From assembly GCA_902803275.1 (NCBI GenBank), contig CADCPE010000244.1:1-12447 (forward strand): a stretch of DNA of 12,447 nt, given 5' to 3'. Both the position numbers and the translations under genes were made by a program. The stretch's first letter is position 1; each line of letters opens with the position of its first letter. The DNA comes from an uncultured Erysipelotrichaceae bacterium (lineage in GTDB: Bacteria > Bacillota_I > Bacilli_A > Erysipelotrichales > Erysipelotrichaceae). Below the pieces are notes generated by a model. The model saw only the letters and a program-made list of their open reading frames with translations. It did no database searches and was not told the DNA's origin. This document shows, one piece after another, positions 1 to 6,438 of the stretch.

Positions 1-780
1 GTTGATAAAATCTTCATAGTTGTCATATTTAAAGGCGTTGTCCTTTAAGAGATTTTCAATCCCTTCCGACACCATGAAAATCTGCTTGAGATCGTTTTTG
101 CTGCTGGTTATCAGCAGCTGTCTGATGTAAGGGAAAAGATCCTTATTGTATACAGGCTCCGTTATGCTGACGGGACAGGCTTTGGAGATATCCTTTCCTG
201 CTGATAAAGCCTTTCTGATGGCGGCTGTGGAAGAGATCACATCCAGTTTTTCCGAGAGATAGTCATTGGTCCTTTGGATCGATATCGGTCTGATATCCTT
301 TCCTCTTAAAGCTTTGAGATAGGCTATTGCCAGCATGTCATTGGGATACAATGAACCACTGAGAAGGCCGTATGATCTGGGATAGGAGTTGCCGTCATGA
401 AGCAGTTCTTTTAGTCTTGTGACATCGACTTCCAGTTGCGAATACTTCTTTAATTCTTCCAGATTATTCGTTTCTGAACCAAATACCAAGGTATCGATCT
501 TGAGACTGTCCAGGATCCTGACAGCCTTTTCGCCATAGACATAGGCGCTTTGCAATGTGCTGATATATGGCAGTTCTGCGACCAGATCGATTCCGTGATC
601 AAGCGCAGCAGAGGTCTTATCAAACTTGTTTATGATCGAAAGATCACCGCGCTGATTGTAGTTTCCGGTAATGACCGCGATAAGAAGATCGCATTCCGTG
701 ATCTTCTTTGTTTTATCAAGATGATAAAGATGCCCGTTATGGAAAGGGTTGTATTCCGCGATTATTCCCGTTACTTTCAT
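1..780 (-). CDS. tmcAL: tRNA(Met) cytidine acetate ligase (YlbM family), 3' end cut off by window edge
   Basis: The - strand reads without a stop for 260 codons from ATG at 780 to the window edge, so the C-terminal part is missing (I expect a family length of about 400 residues). The family's N-terminal nucleotidyltransferase-like motif is present: GIIAEYNPFHNGH at residues 5-17. It is followed by ITGNYNQRGD (37-46), VAELP (67-71), FGSE (100-103), PNDMLAIAYLKA (146-157) and ISSTAAIRK (182-190), all in family order. Members activate acetate with ATP and acetylate the wobble cytidine of elongator tRNA-Met in the cytoplasm. An in-frame upstream ATG at 804 would add eight residues that the family does not have, so 780 is preferred. 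No Shine-Dalgarno sequence precedes it, and a TATAAT lies seven bases upstream, which suggests a leaderless mRNA. It diverges from yceD-rpmF, a neighbourhood also seen in Bacillus (ylbM-ylbN-rpmF). Confidence 0.93.
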   Translation of the reverse strand, partial: MKVTGIIAEYNPFHNGHLYHLDKTKKITECDLLIAVITGNYNQRGDLSIINKFDKTSAALDHGIDLVAELPYISTLQSAYVYGEKAVRILDSLKIDTLVFGSETNNLEELKKYSQLEVDVTRLKELLHDGNSYPRSYGLLSGSLYPNDMLAIAYLKALRGKDIRPISIQRTNDYLSEKLDVISSTAAIRKALSAGKDISKACPVSITEPVYNKDLFPYIRQLLITSSKNDLKQIFMVSEGIENLLKDNAFKYDNYEDFIN

Positions 781-784
781 AAGA

Positions 785-798
785 TTATTATATAATAA
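785..798. promoter_or_regulatory. Palindromic bidirectional -10 region between tmcAL and yceD
   Basis: TTATTATATAATAA is a perfect 14-bp inverted repeat. It gives TATAAT on the + strand at 791-796 and TATAAT on the - strand at 792-787. The + box ends six bases before the yceD ATG (803), and the - box ends six bases before the tmcAL ATG (780). I see no convincing -35 on either side. Start sites at or next to each AUG would make both mRNAs leaderless. The boxes are seen directly; promoter activity is inferred. Confidence 0.6.
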
Positions 799-802
799 GG
801 CC

Positions 803-1297
803 ATGGTGATAAAACTCAGTGAACTGATAAACCTGGCTAAGGAGAAGGTCTATCCGGTCGACATCAGAAGATATGAAATAAAGGACAATGTCTTTTTAAG
901 AAGGATCGAGAATGTTGAAGGGGACATAAGCTTTTATTATGACGTTTCAGATGAACTGAGGATCAACTACCATCTGACAGGTGATATGGTCTGTCCTTGT
1001 GCCATCTCCCTTGAAGATGTATATGTGCCTTTTGATCTCAGCGAGGATGAAAAAGTCGTGCATAAAGAGAACGAAGACGGCTTCTATCTTAATGAAGATA
1101 TGACTGTTGAAGAGATGGCTGTTTACATCGTTTATCCGGAAGTTCCAATAAAAGTTGTAAAAAAAGAAAAAATAGAGTATTCTAGAGGGGATGGTTGGTC
1201 TTTTGTATCCGAAAAAGACTATGAATCATCTCGTGAAGATGAAATAGATCCACGGTTACAGAAGCTTATGGAATACAAGGTTGAGGAGGATGATTAA
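803..1297 (+). CDS. yceD: YceD/DUF177 family protein upstream of rpmF
   Basis: This 164-residue acidic protein matches the YceD (DUF177; YlbN in Bacillus) family by layout. A short beta-rich N-terminus is followed by a central CPCAISLEDVYVPFDLSEDE segment (residues 64-83 from this start; family members usually have CxRCL here), then an acidic stretch and the terminal EIDPRLQKLMEY signature. The family sits directly upstream of rpmF across bacteria and is linked to 23S rRNA and ribosomal protein synthesis; its molecular role is not settled. The reading frame is open back to 749, but those extra 18 codons lie in tmcAL and its promoter. ATG 803 is preferred. GTG 806 has AAGG at 797-800 with a 5-nt gap and is a real alternative if the message is not leaderless. 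The stop is two bases from rpmF, so the two genes are co-transcribed. Confidence 0.85.
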   Translation: MVIKLSELINLAKEKVYPVDIRRYEIKDNVFLRRIENVEGDISFYYDVSDELRINYHLTGDMVCPCAISLEDVYVPFDLSEDEKVVHKENEDGFYLNEDMTVEEMAVYIVYPEVPIKVVKKEKIEYSRGDGWSFVSEKDYESSREDEIDPRLQKLMEYKVEEDD

Positions 1298-1299
1298 TA

Positions 1300-1449
1300 A
1301 TGGCTGTTCAGCAAAGAAGGAATTCAAAGACACGCAAAGCTAAAAGAAGAACTCATTATAAATTAATGGCACCCGCTATGGTCAAATGTCCATCTTGTGG
1401 TGAATACAAATTAGCTCACAGAGCTTGCCCTAACTGCGGCGCTAAGTAA
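1300..1449 (+). CDS. rpmF: 50S ribosomal protein L32 (zinc-binding form)
   Basis: This 49-residue basic protein is the small L32 of the large ribosomal subunit. It opens with MAVQQRRNSKTRKAKRRTH, the standard L32 N-terminus. It ends with a zinc ribbon whose ligands are Cys30, Cys33, Cys43 and Cys46 (CPSC and CPNC), so it is the Cys-containing paralogue type rather than the zinc-free one. A strong ribosome binding site, GAGGAGGA at 1283-1290, lies in the last codons of yceD, nine bases before the ATG. Location two bases after yceD is a conserved pairing. A terminator follows at 1500-1526. Confidence 0.97.
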   Translation: MAVQQRRNSKTRKAKRRTHYKLMAPAMVKCPSCGEYKLAHRACPNCGAK

Positions 1450-1458
1450 GTGTCAATG

Positions 1459-1484
1459 AAGAAGAAGTAATTCTTCTTTTTTTT
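1459..1484 (+). terminator. AU-rich hairpin after rpmF, possible first terminator
   Basis: AAGAAGAA (1459-1466) pairs perfectly with TTCTTCTT (1471-1478) across a GTAA loop, and eight Ts run from 1477 to 1484. The stem has only two G-C pairs, so it may be a weak terminator or an RNA 3'-end element placed before the stronger hairpin at 1500. Confidence 0.4.
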
Positions 1485-1499
1485 CAGTTTATTTTCAAT

Positions 1500-1526
1500 A
1501 AAAGTGCACGAAAAGTGCACTTTTTT
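1500..1526 (+). terminator. Intrinsic terminator of yceD-rpmF
   Basis: AAAAGTGCAC (1500-1509) pairs over all ten bases with GTGCACTTTT (1515-1524) around a GAAAA loop, and Ts run to 1526. It ends just before the mraZ promoter and so insulates mraZ from rpmF transcription. Confidence 0.88.
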
Positions 1527-1527
1527 A

Positions 1528-1556
1528 TTTACATTTGTGGTTTATTCTGGAATAAT
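1528..1556 (+). promoter_or_regulatory. mraZ (dcw cluster) promoter
   Basis: TTTACA at 1528-1533 (5 of 6 to the -35 consensus) and AATAAT at 1551-1556 (5 of 6 to the -10 consensus) are exactly 17 bases apart. TGG directly before the -10 supplies an extended -10. The predicted start is near 1563, about 32 bases before the mraZ ATG. The promoter is interleaved with GTGG repeats that probably bind MraZ. Confidence 0.75.
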
Positions 1557-1592
1557 AGTGGTAGAAAGTGGTTAATTGTGGGTAAAAGTGGG
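1537..1592 (+). promoter_or_regulatory. MraZ-box array (autoregulatory operator)
   Basis: Six short direct repeats begin at 1537 (GTGG), 1547 (CTGG), 1558 (GTGG), 1568 (GTGG), 1578 (GTGGG) and 1588 (GTGGG). Spacings are 10, 11, 10, 10 and 10, so all lie on one DNA face. Known MraZ operators are tandem TGGG or AAAGTGG-like boxes at about one helical turn just upstream of mraZ, which fits here. Repeats are seen; MraZ binding is inferred from position and family knowledge. The last box touches the start codon region, so binding would block both polymerase and the early transcript region. Confidence 0.75.
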
Positions 1593-1594
1593 AA

Positions 1595-2032
1595 ATGTTT
1601 ATAGGTGAGTACCAGCATAATCTTGATGCTAAAGGGCGTATTATCATCCCCAGCAAGTTCCGTGATGAACTGCACAATACTTTTATCCTGACCAGAGGTC
1701 TTGACGGATGTCTTACCATCTATTCGCTTGAACAGTGGGAAAAGATGTTTGTCGAACTGAATAAACTTCCGACGACCAAAAAGGATGCCAGATCATATCT
1801 GAGGATGCTGACAACAAGGGCTACAGAATGCACTTTGGATTCTCAGGGAAGAATCATCATTCCTTCCTTCCTTTCAAAGGCCGTCAATATCACCAAGGAA
1901 TGTGTCGTAGTCGGCGTTAATGACCATATTGAAATCTGGGATAAGAAAGCCTGGGAAGACTACTATCTTGAAGCTTCCAACAGCTTTGAAGAAGTGGCAG
2001 AAAACCTCAATGAGCTGATCAACAATGACTAA
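1595..2032 (+). CDS. mraZ: MraZ, transcriptional regulator of the division/cell wall cluster
   Basis: This 145-residue DNA-binding protein has two SpoVT-AbrB-like halves. Each carries the family DxxxR signature: DAKGR at residues 11-15 and DSQGR at 82-86, both followed by IIIPS. The N-terminus MFIGEYQHNLDAKGR is typical of MraZ, and an in-frame stop at 1583 leaves ATG 1595 as the only sensible start. MraZ forms ring oligomers that bind tandem repeats upstream of its own gene and repress or tune the dcw operon. Such repeats lie immediately upstream here. No good Shine-Dalgarno is present; the nearest purine run is GTGGG two bases before the ATG, itself part of the operator. The gene overlaps rsmH by eight bases (ATGACTAA). 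Confidence 0.96.
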   Translation: MFIGEYQHNLDAKGRIIIPSKFRDELHNTFILTRGLDGCLTIYSLEQWEKMFVELNKLPTTKKDARSYLRMLTTRATECTLDSQGRIIIPSFLSKAVNITKECVVVGVNDHIEIWDKKAWEDYYLEASNSFEEVAENLNELINND

Positions 2033-2930
2033 ACATATTTCTGTGATGCCTGAAAAGGCGATAGAACTGCTTGATGTCAGACAAGGCGGTATCTATGTGG
2101 ATGGAACCCTGGGAAGAGGGGGACATTCAAAGCTGATCCTGGAGAAGCTCAAAGACGGAAAACTGTACTGTTTCGATCTTGATGAAGAAGCGATCAAGGA
2201 ATCAAAAGAAGTGCTGAAAGATTATGACAATGCAGTTTTCATCCACGATAATTTTGCCAATATGGCTAAATATGTGGATAAGGTCGACGGTATCCTTCTC
2301 GATCTTGGTGTTTCTTCGCCGCAGTTTGACGAAGCACAAAGAGGTTTTTCTTACCGCTATGACGGACCGCTTGATATGCGCATGAACCAGGAAGATTCAC
2401 TTAGTGCCTGCAAAGTGGTAAATGAATACTCTGAAGAGGCGCTTGCCAAAGTCCTGTGGGAATATGGCGAAGAGAAGAATGCGCGCAGGATCGCCCGCAG
2501 TATCGTTGAAAACAGACCTTTGAAGACGACCTTTGAACTGGTTGAAGCGATCAAAAAAGCACTTCCAGCCAGGGTTCTGAGTAAGAAAGGTCACCCTGCA
2601 AAGCAGAGTTTTCAGGCTCTGAGGATCGAAGTGAACCATGAGCTTGATTCCCTGAAAAGGTTCCTGAATGAGTTTGATGGGATCCTCAATAAAGATGGAA
2701 GAGTGGTGATCATCACATTCCATTCGCTTGAAGACAGGCTTGTAAAACGTGCCTTCAAGGCGCTCAGCAGCGTAGATGATGATCTGCGCATAGCTTTAAG
2801 ACCCGAAGAGGTCAAAAAAGCGGATTATGTATTGCTTAACCATGGCGACAAGGCTGATGAGAAAGAGGTTGAAAACAATCATCGGGCCAAGAGCGCCATT
2901 ATAAGAGGGATTAGGAAGATAAATGGCTAA
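2025..2930 (+). CDS. rsmH: 16S rRNA (cytosine-1402-N4)-methyltransferase RsmH
   Basis: This 301-residue SAM-dependent methyltransferase modifies C1402 in the decoding centre of 16S rRNA in the 30S subunit. The SAM-binding motif is YVDGTLGRGGHS (residues 24-35), followed by LYCFDLDEEAI (47-57) and ILLDLGVSSPQFD (90-102). The RGFSYRYDGPLDMRMN segment (106-121), KGHPAKQSFQALRIEVNHEL (188-207) and the ITFHSLEDRLVKRAF region (230-244) complete the family pattern. Length is normal. The start lies inside the end of mraZ and the stop inside the start of ftsL. Both junctions use the same 8-base arrangement (ATGACTAA and ATGGCTAA), which suggests translational coupling. Confidence 0.97.
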   Translation: MTKHISVMPEKAIELLDVRQGGIYVDGTLGRGGHSKLILEKLKDGKLYCFDLDEEAIKESKEVLKDYDNAVFIHDNFANMAKYVDKVDGILLDLGVSSPQFDEAQRGFSYRYDGPLDMRMNQEDSLSACKVVNEYSEEALAKVLWEYGEEKNARRIARSIVENRPLKTTFELVEAIKKALPARVLSKKGHPAKQSFQALRIEVNHELDSLKRFLNEFDGILNKDGRVVIITFHSLEDRLVKRAFKALSSVDDDLRIALRPEEVKKADYVLLNHGDKADEKEVENNHRAKSAIIRGIRKING

Positions 2931-3219
2931 GATTGTAAAGAAAAAAAGAAGAAGATTGAGCTTTAATGGTATAGCTATCATTGCTTTTTCTTTGTCCTTG
3001 CTGTTCTGGCTTGGCTCATGTCTGATCGTCAATACCGTCAATGCCTCTTTGACAATGAAGATCCAGGCAATGAATCAGGAACTGGCTGTCTTGAAAAATC
3101 AGAATCAGTCCCTTACTTATGAAATCTCAAATCTGGGCAACAAAGATCGTGTTTATGCAGCAGCAGCTGCAGCCAACCTCGATCAGGTCAGTGAAAATAT
3201 CATTTCCGTAGGTGAATAA
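2923..3219 (+). CDS. ftsL: FtsL-like septum protein
   Basis: This 98-residue single-pass membrane protein is placed between rsmH and the division PBP, the position of ftsL in dcw clusters. A short basic cytoplasmic tail (KIVKKKRRR) precedes a membrane segment at about residues 15-36. A heptad-like outer region (about 42-72, QAMNQELAVLKNQNQSLTYE) is consistent with the FtsL/DivIC coiled coil that pairs with DivIC and DivIB to activate septal wall synthesis. FtsL sequences are poorly conserved, so identity rests on topology and context. A GG-containing site (AGGA, 2913-2916) lies six bases before the ATG inside rsmH. The pbp gene follows two bases after its stop. Confidence 0.8.
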   Translation: MAKIVKKKRRRLSFNGIAIIAFSLSLLFWLGSCLIVNTVNASLTMKIQAMNQELAVLKNQNQSLTYEISNLGNKDRVYAAAAAANLDQVSENIISVGE

Positions 3220-3221
3220 GA

Positions 3222-5435
3222 ATGAAACGAAGTGATGACAGACTTCGTTTTCTCTATGGTCTGATGATAATAGCAGCATTGGCTGTCATCATCAACATCG
3301 GTTTTGTCACGATCGGTAAAGTTCATCTGCGCTCCAATACCTCATTAGACAATTATGTAAGCTCGGTCTCATATGTTGATGAGGATATTTTTGCATCCCG
3401 CGGCGTCATCTACGATTGTCAGGGAACAGTGATCGCTCAGGATGTTCAGACATATGACATCATCTGCTATCTTGATCCGGAGAGACTTTCCAGTGGTGAT
3501 CAGATCGCCTATGTCGACAATCCGAGTTATGCAGCAGAAGTTCTTGCTCCGATACTGAATATGGAATCCAAGGATATCTATGACATTCTTGTAAGCAATA
3601 CAGGGCTTTATCAGATCGAACTGGGCGCAAACGGCAGAAATCTCACCAAGGAACAAAGAGATCAGATCAAGGCGATCGAGGGACTTAACGGTATTGATTT
3701 CCGCAATTCGTATGAACGCTATTATCCCTACGGTTCTTCATTCTGTCCGCAGCTTGTGGGCTTCGCGAAATCTGACAACAGCGGAAAACTGATCGGCAGA
3801 CTGGGCGTAGAAGAATATCTTGACGATGAACTATCCGGAACGGATGGCTTTCATTCCTATCAGACGGATAAAAACGGCTATACTTTGCCAGGCATGTATG
3901 ACAAGACGATCGAAGCAGTCAACGGCTATGATGTCTATCTGACTCTGGATGTTTCCATTCAGGAAGCACTCAATACGGCGATCGAAACAACTCTGGAATA
4001 TAAGGAAGCATCCAGAGTATGGGCTTCAGTCGTGGAAATAAAGACCGGCAAGATCCTGGCTTGGGGACAGTATCCGACGTTTGATCCCAACAATATCACT
4101 ACCGATGATGTACAGGTCAACTTCGGTGCTCAGCTGGCCTATGAGCCTGGTTCAGTAATGAAATCGATCATCTATTCGGCAGCCATGGATATGGGCGTAT
4201 ATGACAATGCCTATTTTGATTCATCACCTTACTGCTATACCGCTTCTACAGGCAGAACCTACGGCGGTTATGGACAGCTTGGCTGCATAAACAATGTCGA
4301 CAATAAAGACTGGGGAATGATCCCGCTTGATTACGGTCTTATCTATTCAAGCAATGTCGCCACCGCGACGCTTCTTTCCCAATATGTAGGAATCGATGGC
4401 TATGAGAATTATCTGCACCGCTACCATCTTTATGAAAAAGTCAATTCCGATGGGATATCGGAAGTAACAGGCCTGACCAACTATGGCAATTCGCCGGTCG
4501 ATGATATAACCGCGACCTACGGTCAGGGCTCTTCGACGACGATGCTGCAGCTTCTTCAGGCCTATACGGCCATATTCGGTGATGGTGAAATGATCAAACC
4601 GTATATCATCGACAAGATCGTTGATCCCAATACGGATACTGTTGTGTATAAAGGCAGCAGGAAAGTAGTTGATAATCCGATCAGTGCGGATTGCGCAAAA
4701 CAGATGCAGGATCTTTTAAGAAGGGTAGTTTCCGATCCTGAAGGTACCTGCCGTCATTATAAAGCCAAGAACGTCGAAGTCATGGGCAAGACGGGTACTT
4801 CGGAGATCCCGATGGGCGGCGAGTACAGTGAGGATGAGAATATCATTTCATGCATGCTCGGATTCCCATATGAGGATCCGCAGTACATGGTCTATTTTGC
4901 CTATGTAACTCCTACGACTCTTTATCACAACTATGACATCAAACCGATCCCTGATCTGATCGACAGGATCGCTTTGCTGGAAAACATCTCTTTTGACGAA
5001 AACGGCAACAGCCTTAAATATATAGAAGAATTTGATATGCCCAAGCTGCTTTCAAAAAGGATCGATGAAGCAGAAAAGATCCTTGAGGATATGGATCTTG
5101 AGGTCATCGTCATCGGCGACGGAAGCAATGTGACAGGACAGTATCCTGAGCAAAGCAGCAAGGTTTATTCCGGCCATAAGGTATTTCTGTTATCCGACGG
5201 TAAAAACATAACGATACCTGATTTCACCGGCTGGAGCAGAAAGGAAGTCATCAACTACTGGAATCTTTCAAAACTTTCGATCGTGATGGACGGTTTCGGT
5301 GTGGCCTATTCTCAATCAATTGCGCCGTACAGTACAGTCGATCCATCAGTCAATATAACGATCAGTTTCCGTGAGATCAACTATAGCGAACCTTCTGAAC
5401 AGATCGCGGAAATCCAGGAAGAAAATGATGAATAG
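3222..5435 (+). CDS. ftsI: FtsI/PBP2x-type septal transpeptidase with two PASTA domains
   Basis: This 737-residue class B penicillin-binding protein cross-links septal peptidoglycan outside the membrane. A membrane anchor lies at about residues 10-31. The dimerisation/pedestal domain begins with ASRGVIYD (58-65). The transpeptidase domain holds the three active-site motifs: S311-V-M-K314 in EPGSVMK, S376-S-N378, and K523-T-G525 in GKTGTSE. Two PASTA-like repeats follow at about 604-658 (starting DMPKLLSK) and 662-716 (starting ITIPDFTGW), then an acidic tail. The order ftsL, this gene, mraY is that of pbp2x in streptococci, and the PASTA pair also fits PBP2B/SpoVD relatives. A ribosome binding site AGGTGA (3210-3215) precedes the ATG. 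The extracytoplasmic part contains eight cysteines (66, 82, 175, 338, 355, 491, 510, 544), many for this family. Confidence 0.95.
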   Translation: MKRSDDRLRFLYGLMIIAALAVIINIGFVTIGKVHLRSNTSLDNYVSSVSYVDEDIFASRGVIYDCQGTVIAQDVQTYDIICYLDPERLSSGDQIAYVDNPSYAAEVLAPILNMESKDIYDILVSNTGLYQIELGANGRNLTKEQRDQIKAIEGLNGIDFRNSYERYYPYGSSFCPQLVGFAKSDNSGKLIGRLGVEEYLDDELSGTDGFHSYQTDKNGYTLPGMYDKTIEAVNGYDVYLTLDVSIQEALNTAIETTLEYKEASRVWASVVEIKTGKILAWGQYPTFDPNNITTDDVQVNFGAQLAYEPGSVMKSIIYSAAMDMGVYDNAYFDSSPYCYTASTGRTYGGYGQLGCINNVDNKDWGMIPLDYGLIYSSNVATATLLSQYVGIDGYENYLHRYHLYEKVNSDGISEVTGLTNYGNSPVDDITATYGQGSSTTMLQLLQAYTAIFGDGEMIKPYIIDKIVDPNTDTVVYKGSRKVVDNPISADCAKQMQDLLRRVVSDPEGTCRHYKAKNVEVMGKTGTSEIPMGGEYSEDENIISCMLGFPYEDPQYMVYFAYVTPTTLYHNYDIKPIPDLIDRIALLENISFDENGNSLKYIEEFDMPKLLSKRIDEAEKILEDMDLEVIVIGDGSNVTGQYPEQSSKVYSGHKVFLLSDGKNITIPDFTGWSRKEVINYWNLSKLSIVMDGFGVAYSQSIAPYSTVDPSVNITISFREINYSEPSEQIAEIQEENDE

Positions 5436-5459
5436 TATTTATCGCTGCAAATAATGTTG

Positions 5460-5465
5460 TATAAT
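5460..5465 (+). promoter_or_regulatory. -10 box for mraY, placed for a leaderless transcript
   Basis: A perfect TATAAT lies in the 37-base gap after ftsI and ends seven bases before the mraY ATG (5473). No convincing -35 or extended -10 is visible, and no Shine-Dalgarno lies before the ATG. Transcription started from it would begin at or within a base of the start codon. Read-through from ftsI is also likely. Confidence 0.5.
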
Positions 5466-5472
5466 AATCCAT

Positions 5473-6438
5473 ATGCGGTATTTGATAGGGTTACTGTTAA
5501 GTGTCGGTATGATGATTCTTTTGATGCCTAAGTTCATCAATTATCTGAAATCAAGAAACATCAACCAGGTCACTTCTGAATATGCACTGCAGGAATTCAA
5601 GGAAAAGGAAAAGACGCCGATCATGGGCGGCCTGCTTTTTGTGGTCATTCCTATCATTGTTTATGCGATCATCTATTTTAAGGGATTGGCAGACAGAAGA
5701 CTTTTGTTTGTTCTGCTTTCATATGTGCTTTACTGTTCGGTAGGATTCATCGATGACTGTCTGGTGATCTCATCTCGCTCAAATGAAGGACTTTCGCCTG
5801 TCACTAGGCTGGTGATGGAATTCGGCTATGCGCTGATCCTGTTTGTTTTATTCAAAGATGTGATCCCGATGCAGGTGACGATCCCGTTTCTTAAAATCAG
5901 TATCAGCCTGAAATGGTATTTCTTTATTCCGTTCATGCTGCTGCTGTATATGGCTGAAGCCAATGCCGTCAATTTCACCGATGGCATGGACGGTCTTTGT
6001 GCCGGTGTTTCCTTTATCGGACTCGTCGCTTTCTTTATCCTTTCTCTGGTGTGCAGACAGCACAGCATCGCGCTGTTCATTGCCTGCATTCTGGGCGGTT
6101 TGTTGGGGTATCTGAAGTTTAATTTCAAACCGGCAAAGATCTTCATGGGTGACAGCGGTTCCTTAGCTCTGGGGGCTTTATTTGCCTCCTTGGGAATAAT
6201 CCTTGATCAGACTATCGCCCTGTTTTTTATCGGTGGAGTATTCGTCGTAGAAATGTCTTGCGTACTTATTCAGCAGATCGCTGTCCGTGTATTCCATAAG
6301 CGTGTTTTCTCGTATACGCCGATCCATTATGCCTATGTGCTCAAAGGAATTCCGGAGACAAAGGTCGTTGAAGGCTTCTATCTTGTCGAACTGATAGTAG
6401 CTGTCATCGGCTTGCTTATTGGTTTAAATGCCTTATGA
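5473..6438 (+). CDS. mraY: Phospho-N-acetylmuramoyl-pentapeptide-transferase, divergent at two active-site motifs
   Basis: This 321-residue polytopic membrane protein is assigned as MraY, which transfers phospho-MurNAc-pentapeptide from UDP to undecaprenyl phosphate to make lipid I on the inner leaflet. Family motifs are EKTPIMGG (46-53), GFIDD with D94-D95, NAVNFTDGMDG (164-174) and FKPAKIFMGDSGSLALG (218-234), and the length is typical. Two usual features are changed. The lysine three residues after the DD pair is valine (V98), and the PIHHHFE motif reads PIHYAYV (283-289), keeping one histidine (H285). A WecA/TagO-type transferase is the alternative, but the TPxMGG and KRVF...TPIH blocks and the dcw context favour MraY. 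The frame has no earlier start (TAA at 5452). The stop overlaps the next gene as ATGA. Confidence 0.87.
   Translation: MRYLIGLLLSVGMMILLMPKFINYLKSRNINQVTSEYALQEFKEKEKTPIMGGLLFVVIPIIVYAIIYFKGLADRRLLFVLLSYVLYCSVGFIDDCLVISSRSNEGLSPVTRLVMEFGYALILFVLFKDVIPMQVTIPFLKISISLKWYFFIPFMLLLYMAEANAVNFTDGMDGLCAGVSFIGLVAFFILSLVCRQHSIALFIACILGGLLGYLKFNFKPAKIFMGDSGSLALGALFASLGIILDQTIALFFIGGVFVVEMSCVLIQQIAVRVFHKRVFSYTPIHYAYVLKGIPETKVVEGFYLVELIVAVIGLLIGLNAL

Noticed and set aside
749..802. Upstream in-frame extension of yceD from ATG 749
   Set aside because: These 18 codons lie in the tmcAL start and the shared -10 region and would need a promoter inside tmcAL; the family-like protein begins at 803 or 806.
1500..1524. 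AAAGTG words in both arms of the rpmF terminator as extra MraZ boxes
   Set aside because: The words are followed by CAC rather than G, are fully explained by the perfect terminator hairpin, and are not in phase with the array at 1537-1592.
5436..5459. TATTT/AAATA inverted repeat after ftsI as a terminator
   Set aside because: It has a five-pair all A-T stem with an 8-base loop and no T run, too weak to call.
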